NCBI GenBank assembly: GCA_003693505.1
Contig: QUZD01000078.1
Coordinates: 1 to 64,000, forward strand
DNA from: Pseudonectria foliicola
Lineage: Eukaryota; Ascomycota; Sordariomycetes; Hypocreales; Nectriaceae
DNA: 64,000 bases
Direction of reading: 5' to 3'
A model generated the notes under the pieces. The model ran no database searches. It worked only from the letters and a program-made list of their open reading frames with translations, and was not told the DNA's origin. How positions within the stretch are numbered: position 1 is the first letter of the stretch; every line of letters begins with the position of its first letter. Below, in pieces: positions 54,035-64,000 of this stretch. Made by a program: the position numbers and the translations under genes.

Positions 54035-54808
54035 TGTTATGCCTTGCGGTGGATCGTTGGTGGTTCAGTTAGGCTCGTATGGCTTGTAAGCTCGTCGTGG
54101 GCCTGCAACGTGTGTAGGCGAGGGTCCAAGGAGATGGGATATCACCAAGCGAGAATCTGGCAGATGGTGAATGACGTTTCAATTGTGTGTGGAAGGTATT
54201 TTGGAACAGCGAAAAGAATTATCTACGATCAAGCACAGAAGAGTCGTGGCCGAGCAGGCGCCACGAGATAACGAGTTACATTTCCAGATCCTCGACCAGG
54301 GAGCCCTGGGCTGGGCACTACGTACCAAACTGAGATCAGCATCCATCCAGTGCGGGGAAATGCACCAGGATCCAACAAATGAGGTTCTGCGCAGAACGTA
54401 GCCAGTCGTCACTGATAAGCCTCGTCTCGGCATTCCACACGAGCCACGGCGCTAGGGGTTGGCCCAGCTTGCCCAGCTAGCTCCTGTCCGGGTGTGCGAG
54501 AGGGTGCATGGGACGGCACTCTCAGTGGCTTTGCCAGCCCAGCCAGCCGTGTATCGCCAATCACTGGGTTTTGCGTTATGTCAAGGGGGCCTCGGGGGCT
54601 GAAGCCATGAAGGTACGAAGCTACCGAGGCGAGGTCACGTTGCCAATGTGATGATGCGCCTCGTCCGGGTTTTGCAAGGCCTTTGGGAGAGTCAAGTCAG
54701 ACAACGGCCATCATGACGCCGGCAGCAGCAGAGCTAGCCAACCAACAGCCCTGGCAAAGCATCCGCAAGCATCCTTTGCCCGTCTACGGATAGAGCGGGG
54801 AGGGGGGC

Positions 54809-54840
54809 CATTAGCATTAGCATTAGCATTGGCATTAGCA
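54809..54840. repeat. cattag microsatellite
   Basis: About five tandem cattag/cattgg hexamers in the divergent regulator promoter. Confidence 0.85.
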
Positions 54841-55520
54841 GCGACATTGCCATTGCCGTTGCCACCGTTGCACGCTGGCTGTGCACCCGAAGTTGCATCG
54901 CAGTCCGGGCTGGCTTTCCTGGCCTCGTGCAGCTCCCTCGATATGACAGGTTTGCCCTGGGATGGTAAACGCCCTCTGGAGCACTCTGGAGCCCTCGCCC
55001 ATTACAATCCCCATTACAAAACAAGACACTGGTGGAGCCGCGGGTTTTAGCAGTGTCGAGCGGGCGCACTAGTACGCTTCTTATCGGGCTCCGTTCTCCG
55101 GGGCTGGGCTTGCCAAATCGCCAAGTACCGCGACTGGGGTCTTGTTGCACGGCTCGATCAGCAGACCTTTCGAGCACTAGACACGACGCGGACTCCAACT
55201 GTGGTAGAGAGAGTGGGCTGGCTGACTGGCTGGCTGGCCAGGGGCGTTTCAGGAGTGAAATGGAGCGGACAAAGAGCGGACAAAGAGCGGGCAGAGAGCC
55301 CAACGTCGTGTGGGGTTTCCGAGACACAGCCGCATCAGATACGTACATGGTACATGGATAAGCACTGGGTGATGTTAAGTAGACTTTGTAGCCGGCCTCG
55401 GACACACTGTATCTCTCACTCCCCGCCCCTTGATGATAGGGTTGCATTCCCCTGTCGAGTTCCGTCTAACCCGACGCCCCGAACCCAAGATCTGGCTCCA
55501 CGGCCTCGTTCATACATTCA

Positions 55521-55555
55521 TGTATGTACGTACGTACGTACATGCATACATACAT
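55521..55555. repeat. Palindromic gtac/tgta microsatellite
   Basis: Four-base periodic gtac repeats flanked by tgta/tacata; self-complementary as a whole and so able to extrude a cruciform. It lies 390 bp upstream of regulator 2. Confidence 0.85.
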
Positions 55556-55945
55556 GCTGATGGGATTGGACGTCTTCGTAGGTAAGCAGGCGATATGGTC
55601 AGTCCCACCTTGATTGGCAGCCTCCAGTTGATGTGGGGGAATGCTCTGCGACGGCCGAGACTCGGGCTCGATGCATGGCGGACGTCCCGAGCACGCGCAA
55701 CCCATGGCTTATCTGGTGTGCACGTATTATCTGCGATGACGTGGAGTCCTACTGTGAGGCCCCCGGTCCCGGTCTGCCGCAACCCACCCGCTCTTTATTT
55801 GACTATGTTGGGATGTATGGAGAGGCATAGCGTGCGTAGGCGTCAGATAAGGACTGCATTGGGTTCTTCCATCGACATTCAACCTCCCCTTGCCTGGGTT
55901 GACAATGTTTGTGCTGTAGCATGATCGCTCCGTGTTCTCTGCAGA

Positions 55946-58194
55946 ATGCGCCGTGCATCACGATCCAGAAGCGGTTGTTCAAGATGCAAAGGCCAGCATG
56001 TATGTATCTCTTTCTCCTTTCATGTCGGCATTCTCACCAGGCGAGGGAGAGTGTCACATTGGGAAAGATGTGGAACTTGCGATGAGATCTAACACTCGAG
56101 TACAGATGAAATGCGACGAGGCCCGTCCAGCCTGTGGGCGATGTGTGAGAGCAAAAGTGCAGTGTCCCGGCTACGAGAAAGCGATTAGGTGGTCGAGAAA
56201 GCATGAGTTTCTGAACGAGTCCGACAATTCCACACCAAGACCGCAGACTGCGGGCCCGTCTCGGACCTCTGCCCAACCCGACATATCAGATGTCGCTTCG
56301 TCGATCATGGAAGAGGATGGCTCGGGATCTTCAGTGAGAGGCTCCTCCGTAGGGGCCTCTTCCTACCCAGAAAACGCACCGAGCGAGGCCAGCCTTGCCC
56401 TCAATTCTTGGCACACAAGCCTGGCCCCTGTCGACATCTCCAAAGTCCTCGCTGATTTTGAGTATGGCTTGCAGAACTTTTCGTGCAGCCCAGCTTCCGA
56501 AGACGTCGGTCAGCTTCCCTGGTTTGGACTAGATGTCCCAGCAGACACCCTCTCCAACTTCTCAGACGGAGAGCTGCCTCTCCTCCGCCTCGGGTCCTCC
56601 CACTCGCAGCCGCAGGACCAGCCCAGTTCCAGCAATACTGGGAGGAGGAGGCCCGATCCGCCAGCTCTTCCGTCCCTTGTGCGCCTCGCTGACACAACAA
56701 CACTCCTGGCCGAGTTTTACTTTCAAGAGACGGCAAGGACCTTTTCCGTGTACGATGGCGATATGAATCCTTTCCGTTCCCTCGTTGCTCGACTGTGGAG
56801 TCAGTCTCGCGTCATCTACTGCGCAATGCAAAGCATGGCAGCGACTGGCCTGGAGAGTCTGTATCCCAGCCTCGGGCCTATAGGCAAGGAGTTGCGCCAG
56901 GAAGCCGTCCCGTTGTTGATGGCCAACGAAGACTGCGACGAAACGTCCATGCTAGCATTGCTCATGATTGGGGCCTCGACCAGCTGGCACGACCCGACCT
57001 ATGGTGGTGTTGCATTCTTTAATTCCTTTCAGAATCGCATGAAGAAGGCCACGGACCAGGCATACTTTTCCGCAAACAGCAACAATTACCGATTTTTCCA
57101 TGAATCTCTGGTTTACTGGCAGATGCTTCTAGCCTATGTCGTCGATGACTGTCGCATGGGTGGCTATCAACTGTGGACCGGCCAGATGTGAGTCCTCTAT
57201 TAACGTCACCAAAGTGCCCAACACCCTCTAACAACAACGTAGGATGGGGCCAAGTCAATCTCCCCCCTCCGGCCGCACATGGGCTCCGCATCCTTGGGCT
57301 GGGGTGGGTCATGAGGTGCAAAAGGCCGTCTGTGATATTGGACATCTTGTGCGAGGCCAACGGCAACAGACACGTCTTGCCGGCGCAGTGATGCCTGAGA
57401 GCGTAGAAAGTGCTTCCAGCAGGATCATGCGAGCGTTTGAGCTTGAATCTCGCTTGATGCAAATCTCATTTCCTTCCCAGGATGAGCTCATCAACCCAGC
57501 GGACCGGCACACACCCATTGAGCATCTTCTCAAGTTTGCTCAAATCTATCGCCTGGTAGGCTTACTTCAGATTTACCGTGTATTTCCAGACGTTCTTCTG
57601 CAACGTCTACAGATGCAGAGTTCCGACCTAAGTCCTGATATCCAATCCTTTTACGAGTCGGCATCCCGATACGCCAGCCCGGGCAACGAGAATCAAGAGC
57701 ACGGGACGCTCAGCCCAGAAAAGCAAGACCTCGGAAGCTGGCTCACAATCTTCGCGCTCAACATTCTGGATTTGTTTAAGCAGGTGCCTGTAGAGTCGGG
57801 CACGCGAGCGTTTCAGCCTTTTCTTTTGGTGGCATGCGGCAGTGAACTCCGCGTTCCGCGGCCTTCAAGAAAAAGTAATGCGGTCGGACTTTTGCCTAGA
57901 TGCCCCGGAAAGGATGCTCGCCTCGACTTTGTACCCGAGATGTCTTTGAGGACGGTTGAAGTATTGCGTGCGCGAGGTATGGTCCTGGGCCGGTTGGAAG
58001 AGCTATATCGTCTTCTTCCACCAAAGCCCCACCGACAGTGCATTCAAATTGTTAAAGAAATATGGAGGAGGATGGATGCCGTTACTGCAGCGGTTCCAGA
58101 CTCGGAATGTTCGGCGTTTTGGGCTGGTCTGGAAGACACGTCCTTTTGGATGGATGTGATGATTGAAAATGGCTGGGAAACTATCCTGGGGTGA
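55946..58194 (+). CDS. Zn2Cys6 transcription factor, paralogue 2
   Basis: Three exons (55946-55999, 56106-57187, 57243-58194) give 695 aa. The zinc cluster is C11, C14, C21, C28, C31 and C38, with the same spacing as regulator 1 and with the intron at the same codon (after K-x-x-H). The regulatory region aligns by eye with regulator 1: Y-C-A-M-Q-S-M-A-A versus G-A-L-Q-S-M-S-A; H-P-W-A-G-V versus H-P-W-T-G-V; H-L-L-K-F-A-Q-I-Y-R-L-V-G-L-L-Q versus the matching helix. The third exon therefore belongs to the same protein despite the stop that follows exon 2 if unspliced. It is convergent with HRQ paralogue 2, making a regulator-enzyme pair. Confidence 0.88.
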
Positions 58195-58732
58195 AAATAG
58201 AACGGGGTCTCGACTGGCTTGGTTTCGGAGGCGTTGTGAACGGGCCTACTCGGGTGGTTCTGGGTCGTTGACATGCATCTATTAGCGTGAGTTTCTGTAT
58301 ACATAGTACAAGCGTGTTGGTTCCGGTGGACCTCGAGCTCAGCCCTATCTCAGTCCCATTGTTTCTGTGACATGCACAACATGTACAGATAGGTGTCCGT
58401 AGCATGACGGCCATAGGGCACGGCTGTTGGGTTGTCAATGTCTTTTTACAGATGACTCTGGATATTCTCGAGCTTTCCATGGAATTGCAGACACTCGCCT
58501 CAGCAACATGGGGAGCTAGCTGTCTGGGGTTCATCCAGATCGCAGTACGCAGGCGCGCACGAGTTGGCGACCACCCACGCAGCGGTTGGTCATTTAACAG
58601 TGGTTCACAGAACACTCACAGCGTGCAAAATATGTCAAGACAATGGCAGGCCGGGATGTCCATGCAGCCCAGCATGAGTTTTCCAGAAATTTCCGCTTGT
58701 TTCAACTTAGCCCAGGTAGGCCCCCACAAGTC
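58195..58732. other. Convergent 3' intergenic region
   Basis: 538 bp between the stops of regulator 2 and HRQ paralogue 2; no gene seen. Confidence 0.65.
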
Positions 58733-60320
58733 CTAGTCTTGCATCCACTTGGCCTCCCATCCAGGGTAAAATGGATACTCGTCTAACGTCTTATGCTCCC
58801 ATCCTTGTTCGATCAACCCGTGCTCGATCTGGAAGCGTTCGTACTCTTCGAGGGTAGGCTTTGCGACGTGCTCGACATGCCATGTCCCCTTGTACTTCAT
58901 CAGGTTTGCTTTGCCTTCATTGAGAATCTTGAGCGTCATGGACGGGATGTATGGTTCGTCTTTGAACTCAGCAATGGGAGTAAACAGTGCCTTGAAGTTG
59001 AAGACTATACCCCCGGATAGAGGCAGGCGGCGCAAAGTCTGCCAGTCGACTCTCAGATGAATATCTTCGGCCTTCAACGAAGGGTCCTGAACATCGCGCA
59101 GCTTAAAGTCGGGATGGTCAGATGGTATGTGGAGTGGTTGTCCAACTTCAATCCCCCATGACCCTCTTTGGATGGGGCTGGACGTTGGCATCTTGGTAAA
59201 GAACCTAAAGATGGTGAGCACTGTTAGGCCATGATGCTTGACCTTTTTGATGGTCTCTCTTCTCAGGTTCCATACCTGTCCATGCTAAATTCCATCTTCT
59301 CCTTGTAATCAGGCACCACGCGGTGGATGGCAGGAAGTCCGAGACCGATCTTCTCGCCCAGGTTCCACCCAACAGACGAGCAAATTATTCCTGCTCGGAA
59401 ACAGTAACGGCCCGTCTCTTCATCTCGCAGTGTGATTGCAAACTCTTCTGGCACATTGTCCAGAAGCACTCGCAGCGGCGGAACTCGTGCAAGGTCGTGC
59501 TGTGTGTTGAGGATATGGTTGACAAACATGCTCCCTTGGAGCTGGAACTGTTCAGGATATCGTGCACATAGAAACTGAATCACCATTTCCATCAGTTCCT
59601 TGCACGCAAGCTCAGAGCCCGGCAGGGCTTGCATAATTTTGTCACCATGTATAGCGTAAAGATCCTGGCGCTGGCGTATACGTTGTCTATACGTGGACTC
59701 GAGCTCGATCCAATAATCCGGCTCCATCTTGTGGAAAGCTTTGGTTTGGAAAGAAGAAACATGTCAGCTTCTCATCGAGCTTTGACTTTTACAAACATAC
59801 ACATGGTCTGATGGTAGGCCCATCTCAAAGGTCTATATGGCCGCGGAAGGGCCCTTTCAATGTTGAAGTTTTTGAGAGGCTTGGGTAGCGGAACGCCAGA
59901 CAAGGTCGCGTAGTCTGGAAAGTCCCCCAGCCTGCGAATCTCGCCCACGGTGAAACCGGCGAATGTGTATGAGGATGGGCTCGCATTGCGGTAGTCGGCG
60001 TCGATCTTGACGAGTGGCTCTGACTGGAGGCAGGGGTCCGCTTCGGGGGCCTCGTTGGCGCCGCGAACCTTGACCAAATCGGGCGCAACGACGGAGAGCG
60101 TCCCACGCTGCGACGGGGGAAAGACGGCGCTATACTCAGCAGCCTTGGTGCTGGTAGGCTTCTTGATCTGGTTCGGGGTGGATCGTAACGTGGAGAGGTG
60201 GATACGTTTGCGGTTGTTGAGCAACGTATAGCCAAGCAGGGAGAATGCAGCCAGACACACAGCAATGCCCAAGAATAACTGGACTGTCGTGCGAAGGCCA
60301 AGTTCTGGAAAGACAAGCAT
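58733..60320 (-). CDS. HRQ/DUF3445 family protein, paralogue 2
   Basis: Three exons (60320-59801, 59738-59276, 59204-58733) join in phase to 484 aa; introns of 62 and 71 nt. An N-terminal membrane anchor (about residues 13-34) is followed by a linker roughly 75 residues longer than in paralogue 1, then the DUF3445 domain: Y-R-P-L-R-W, P-D-Y-W-I-E-L-E, F-C-A-R-Y-P-E-Q-F, G-R-Y-C-F-R-A-G-I-I, and W-Q-T-L-R-R-L-P-L-S-G near 382-392. The segment that reads S-E-R-Q in paralogue 1 is V-D-W-Q here, and C-F-T-I-R-T-Y is replaced by V-F-N-F-K-A-L. The fold is retained, but cofactor or substrate handling may differ. An everted CCG-N8-CGG lies upstream at 60531-60544. Confidence 0.85.
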
Positions 60321-63300
60321 GACGTCACAGATGAGAACTGGGTCGTTCAGTCGTTGTTGGAATATCTCACGTTCATTCTTCCACGGACGCCAAGGAGCAT
60401 CAAGTGACGAGCCAGCACGCAGCCCTTTATGGAGTTTGGCAATCCATCATCTCAACTCGTGCACCAAACCTTGTAATCGATTAAACCAATCCCCCATCAT
60501 CCAGGTGATCGCCCGTGTACGAGCAGGTCGCCGACCCTGAACGGTTAACTTATGAGGTTTCACCAGCTTGTGACTTGCCACAGGCTCAACTTACGCAATT
60601 GGGCTAGAAACGCGGGGAAGAGGCACCGTGCCCATCCCCGCCAAACGCTAGAGACTGCAGCCGCTTGGAGCTAGTGATGATGTATAGGCTCACGGCTCGG
60701 GTGACGATGCCGCAGACATGCGTGGGGGAGCTAGCTTTATAAGGAAAATCTATGAGGTGTGGCGGCCCCGCTTACCCTACTTCGGCAACACGGGGACACC
60801 AAGGCGTTACAATCATGTAGGCTTGGATAGTGCTTTGCAGTATGCTGGATAAGAGTTTCCGTGTGAGAGGGCGATATGGAGCACCAGGGAGATAGATAAC
60901 TGACATTGACATTGTCTTGCTTGGTGGGGCTTAGAAGACTGTAAGTTAATGCTATCGTCATGGCTTGCATTAAGTGGCCAAATCGATAAGAAATGAAACA
61001 TGGACACACGTACGGTATTTGCAGATAAATCTTCTATCTTGAAAGATAATGTCACAATCTGAGAAGCGGTTCTTCTTATCACGCAAGAAGAGCTTTATCA
61101 CTTAGAACTATTGGCATGTCTTATATGCTCAGCTCATTGACGCGCTAGCTAGTCAAGTAAAGTCCAGCTGGAACCCATGAATCGTATCTCTACCTCCTAG
61201 GAAGAGAAACTTTCACCAATTTGGAAAGCTTTGATTGATAATGACACATCTTCTCGAGGAGCGCCAGATAGAGGTGAATGAGATAGTTGGCACTGCTGGG
61301 GAGCAAAGACTACAGTAGTGCTGTTAGCAAGATGTATGGAGATTGAGGTGAACATGGTCAGGCTGCGAAGCATTAGACTGCCAAGTTGCATTCACACTTA
61401 GGTTACGTGCAACGGCTGGTGATAACTCCGAACAGCGCAACGAGGGCTACACGGTATTAATATGGTCAAAACCATAAGAGAAGGATTTACTGGATACCAA
61501 TTATTCACTTCTTCCCGCGTAGGTCATATTCAAGAGGTCAAAAGAGTTGTATAGGCCTAGATTCTCTATTGAGAGAGAAGGAGGCAGTGTTAGGATCATT
61601 CAAAGGCAAATGCTATTTGTAGTTGTGGAATCTACCTTTAGAGAATCATGTTGATTGGAATCTACCGGATCCGAGGCCTTTGAGACTTTTGATCACAGTC
61701 TTTTGAACGTGATGAAACTAGGGTTCATTTCCAATACCAACGTGAGCATCTCTACAAAGGCAAGTTCATCGGACTCTAATCAACATCGTCAATTGCTTGC
61801 TCATTGAGCTCTTCTTCGTCATCTTCAATAAGATCACATTGGGACAAGTGAGTCAGAAGTATCTTGCCGTGCTGTTCTGTGTTTCGCCTACGGAAAAGCC
61901 AGGGGATACTGGTGGACTCATTCTCATACACCAGATGAAACAACGACTGGACGTAGGTACTAACCTGTGCGGAAAACATTTGAACAAGCCGGTTTAGACG
62001 CTTGACTCTCTCAGCCTCTCTTCATTGTTTAGGTTCAATCATTTGGCCACCTCGAAAAAACCCTGATCTAGAACAGCAGCAAGCGACTGCCTGGATGATA
62101 AGGTGCTAGCGGTTTAGTCATGGGACTTGATGCGAATTCCCTGTCGGTAGTGGTAGTCATATTAAGATTAGCATTCACGAGAGCTTGTCCAACACGGAGA
62201 TCCTGATGAAAGAATACAGGTAACCCATGTGATGAAGGAATAAAGGTATTGTTTCGTTTAATGATTGGCTAGCAAGGCAAAATAAAAGTCGAGGTGGAGA
62301 TGTTGGCTCGCTTGGTTCAAGGGGCCTCGACCTATGTCTTCCCACTCATCCCTGTGCTGCCAAAGTAGTGAACGGCCAAGACATTTTGTAACAAAAACGT
62401 CACCATCACAGTCTTCAAGTAGCAGGCCAGACTTGACAAAGATGTTAGAAAAAAATGAAACAAGAACTCCGAGCCAATTCATTGTATTGATTGAACTATG
62501 GGTTCTGTTGCGTTGGAAGTAAGCTCATCAAGGTCTTGTTCTCCCCTTGCTGATATCTTTCGCGCATACGTAAAGAAGCGGTATCGCCAGCGCTCAGGTT
62601 GGTTATGAGAATGGGTTACGAGCAAACCGAGAGTAGAACAGGTTGCCCCAACAAACATGAGAATTAGTTACCTTGGATGTGAATGGCTTTGTGTATGAGA
62701 CCTAGCCACTCGAAAACGAAGTGCGACAGGCCTGGTCTCCGAGTTACTTGCCGAGTTGAGGGAGTAGCTGTAGTGCCTCACACAGTTTGAACCCTGACTA
62801 TATGGCGAAACAAAAGACTTCCAAAGCCTACGCTTGCATAAGAGTAAGCCAACGTGTAATGAAATAAACAACTTGAGGAAATGCTGTAGAGTGGGATTCA
62901 TGCATAAAGTGTTTCGATCTCGGAACATTTGTTGCATGTCTGTTAACGACTCTACTTGAAGGAGAGATTGCTGCTGGACACCTGCCACCTTCCCTATTTG
63001 TCCTGGAAACATCTGGAAAGTTGGGTAAAGAATATGTGCCATAGTACCATGATTGGACGGCGGTGCCCATAGTTCAAACGTGGCACAAAGAACATCCCTT
63101 TCGAATCTCATAACAAGGCTCAAGGGTTTGCAGGTTAAAGGTTTTGTGCGTAGCTTTTTTTGATATGACTATAGGATAACATAGTAATAGTTGGTGTGCT
63201 CATGGGTCTTATGACTACTGCAATCGTGGAGGATGTTCCTCTCATTTGCTTTGATGTCTCATATGTAAGACTTTGGGGATTCAAAGAATATATATAGTCG

Positions 63301-63420
63301 ATGCCGTTTATGGGGCAACCACTGATCTCATTGAAGGTTACAATCCGAGTTTCGTATGCACTCATGTGAAGAAATTCAACATCAATAGACCAACAGATGT
63401 ACTGGTTTCCTCACTGACAT
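60321..63420. other. Intergenic, nothing recognised
   Basis: The HRQ2 promoter at the left (everted CCG/CGG at 60531-60544; TTTATAAGG near 60735). The remaining 2.6 kb has only short frames on both strands with no domain or credible splicing. Confidence 0.55.
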
Positions 63421-64000
63421 TCATATGCTCTGAGCATTACTCATTTCGCCTGTTCTCAATCCCTGCATCAATTCTACTTCGGCAGTCTCCTTCGTTTCGC
63501 TCTCATTCACGACCTGTTCTATACCATCGAGCTCAATACGAAGCACAGCACGACAGATTATGCCGCTCGCACAGTATCTGGCCAAGATCAAGACAGAGTC
63601 TGTTACGCTAAAGAATAGCAGACTTGAGAAGACGAGGGTTCCAAAGACAAGATGTCCCAGAGTTCCCACGCTAATCAGCCAAGAGATGAGAAAGAAACCG
63701 ACGTTGTCTTTCCGCCAGGCGAGTTGTGTGCCATGTTGGAATGCAGAAGGTACGAATTCCGTGGGAATCCAAGAAGGAACCCCTGCACTAGATTCTCCGA
63801 GGCGCGTTTCTTTGCGACGCGAATTCCGAGATGAGATCCTCACACGTAGGTGTAAGGCTGCTATTCCTACAGCGTTCAGGAGAAGGGCAAGAAATGTCCA
63901 TAGTGGTGGCATAAAGGAGGTCTCGGGGGCAAAAACCACTATTGCATGAACGCCCAACTGGTATGCCAGCGTAATGACATTAGCAACTGCAAGCCCTGCC
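63421..64000 (-). CDS. Partial multi-pass membrane protein
   Basis: The minus-strand frame is open to the window edge, so the gene starts beyond base 64000; about 192 C-terminal residues are visible. It shows hydrophobic segments around F-M-P-P-L-W-T-F-L-A-L-L-L and G-F-F-L-I-S-W-L-I-S-V-G-T-L-G-H, followed by F-G-T-L-V-F-S-S-L-L-F and a helix with I-C-R-A-V-L-R-I-E-L near the C-terminus. The arrangement resembles conserved fungal hypothetical membrane proteins of unknown role. The apparent internal start at 63957 is TTG and is not a real start. Confidence 0.7.
   Translation of the reverse strand, partial: AGLAVANVITLAYQLGVHAIVVFAPETSFMPPLWTFLALLLNAVGIAALHLRVRISSRNSRRKETRLGESSAGVPSWIPTEFVPSAFQHGTQLAWRKDNVGFFLISWLISVGTLGHLVFGTLVFSSLLFFSVTDSVLILARYCASGIICRAVLRIELDGIEQVVNESETKETAEVELMQGLRTGEMSNAQSI

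Larger units (their letters stand above)
54035..55945. other. Divergent promoter region of the two regulators
   Basis: 1.9 kb without a supportable gene. A 237-codon minus-strand frame (54734-55447) has low-complexity Leu-Met runs from a microsatellite and no domain, so it is treated as chance. Two microsatellites are listed separately. Confidence 0.6.

Noticed and set aside
54734..55447. 237-codon minus-strand open frame
   Set aside because: Low-complexity Leu-Met runs come from a microsatellite, there is no domain or signal, and it lies in the divergent promoter of two regulators; GC-rich sequence explains the absence of stops.

Overview
The window is 64 kb of nuclear DNA from a filamentous ascomycete (Pezizomycotina), most likely a Sordariomycete. 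The evidence is short GT-AG introns (about 50-130 nt) with CTRAC-like branch points, fungal-only families (CFEM, PTH11-like rhodopsin-fold receptor, PhiA, class I chitin synthase, AA9 LPMO, Zn2Cys6 regulators), C-ending codons in highly expressed genes, and an AT-rich tandem repeat with RIP-type transitions at the left end. The species is not identifiable from what I can see. Gene models were rebuilt by hand from reading frames plus splice signals; where exons joined in phase into a recognisable family, I give exon ends.

Left part (1-18.6 kb), gene-poor: an AT-rich RIP-marked block abuts a CFEM GPI-anchor-type protein gene. After a 4-kb empty stretch come a PTH11-like receptor and a serine alpha/beta hydrolase. 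Further right are a tiny secreted protein with two Arg-Arg-delimited repeats (a possible Kex2-processed peptide precursor), a decayed gene at 13.6-15.6 kb, and a medium-chain reductase.

Middle (18.6-36.3 kb): an acyltransferase-3 membrane protein, a TmpA-like membrane oxidoreductase, a class I chitin synthase, a free-standing DUF2156 protein (ergosteryl-glycine synthase type), an Erg6-like SAM methyltransferase, a DUF4396 membrane protein and an intron-containing tRNA-Lys(CUU).

37-47 kb holds cell-surface and secreted genes, all on the minus strand: a CYSTM protein, an AA9 lytic polysaccharide monooxygenase, a PhiA-like cell-wall protein and a PL1 pectate lyase. A 211-base assembly gap lies just downstream of the AA9 gene. 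A PEBP-family gene follows.

49.4-60.3 kb is the most cluster-like part. It has two paralogous membrane-anchored HRQ/DUF3445 proteins (family of haem-dependent oxidative N-demethylase), an EutQ-like cupin sharing a divergent promoter with the first, and two paralogous Zn2Cys6 regulators transcribed divergently, each convergent with one of the enzyme genes. This looks like a duplicated regulator-plus-enzyme module, possibly for amine catabolism; that role is inference. The right edge cuts a multi-pass membrane protein gene.
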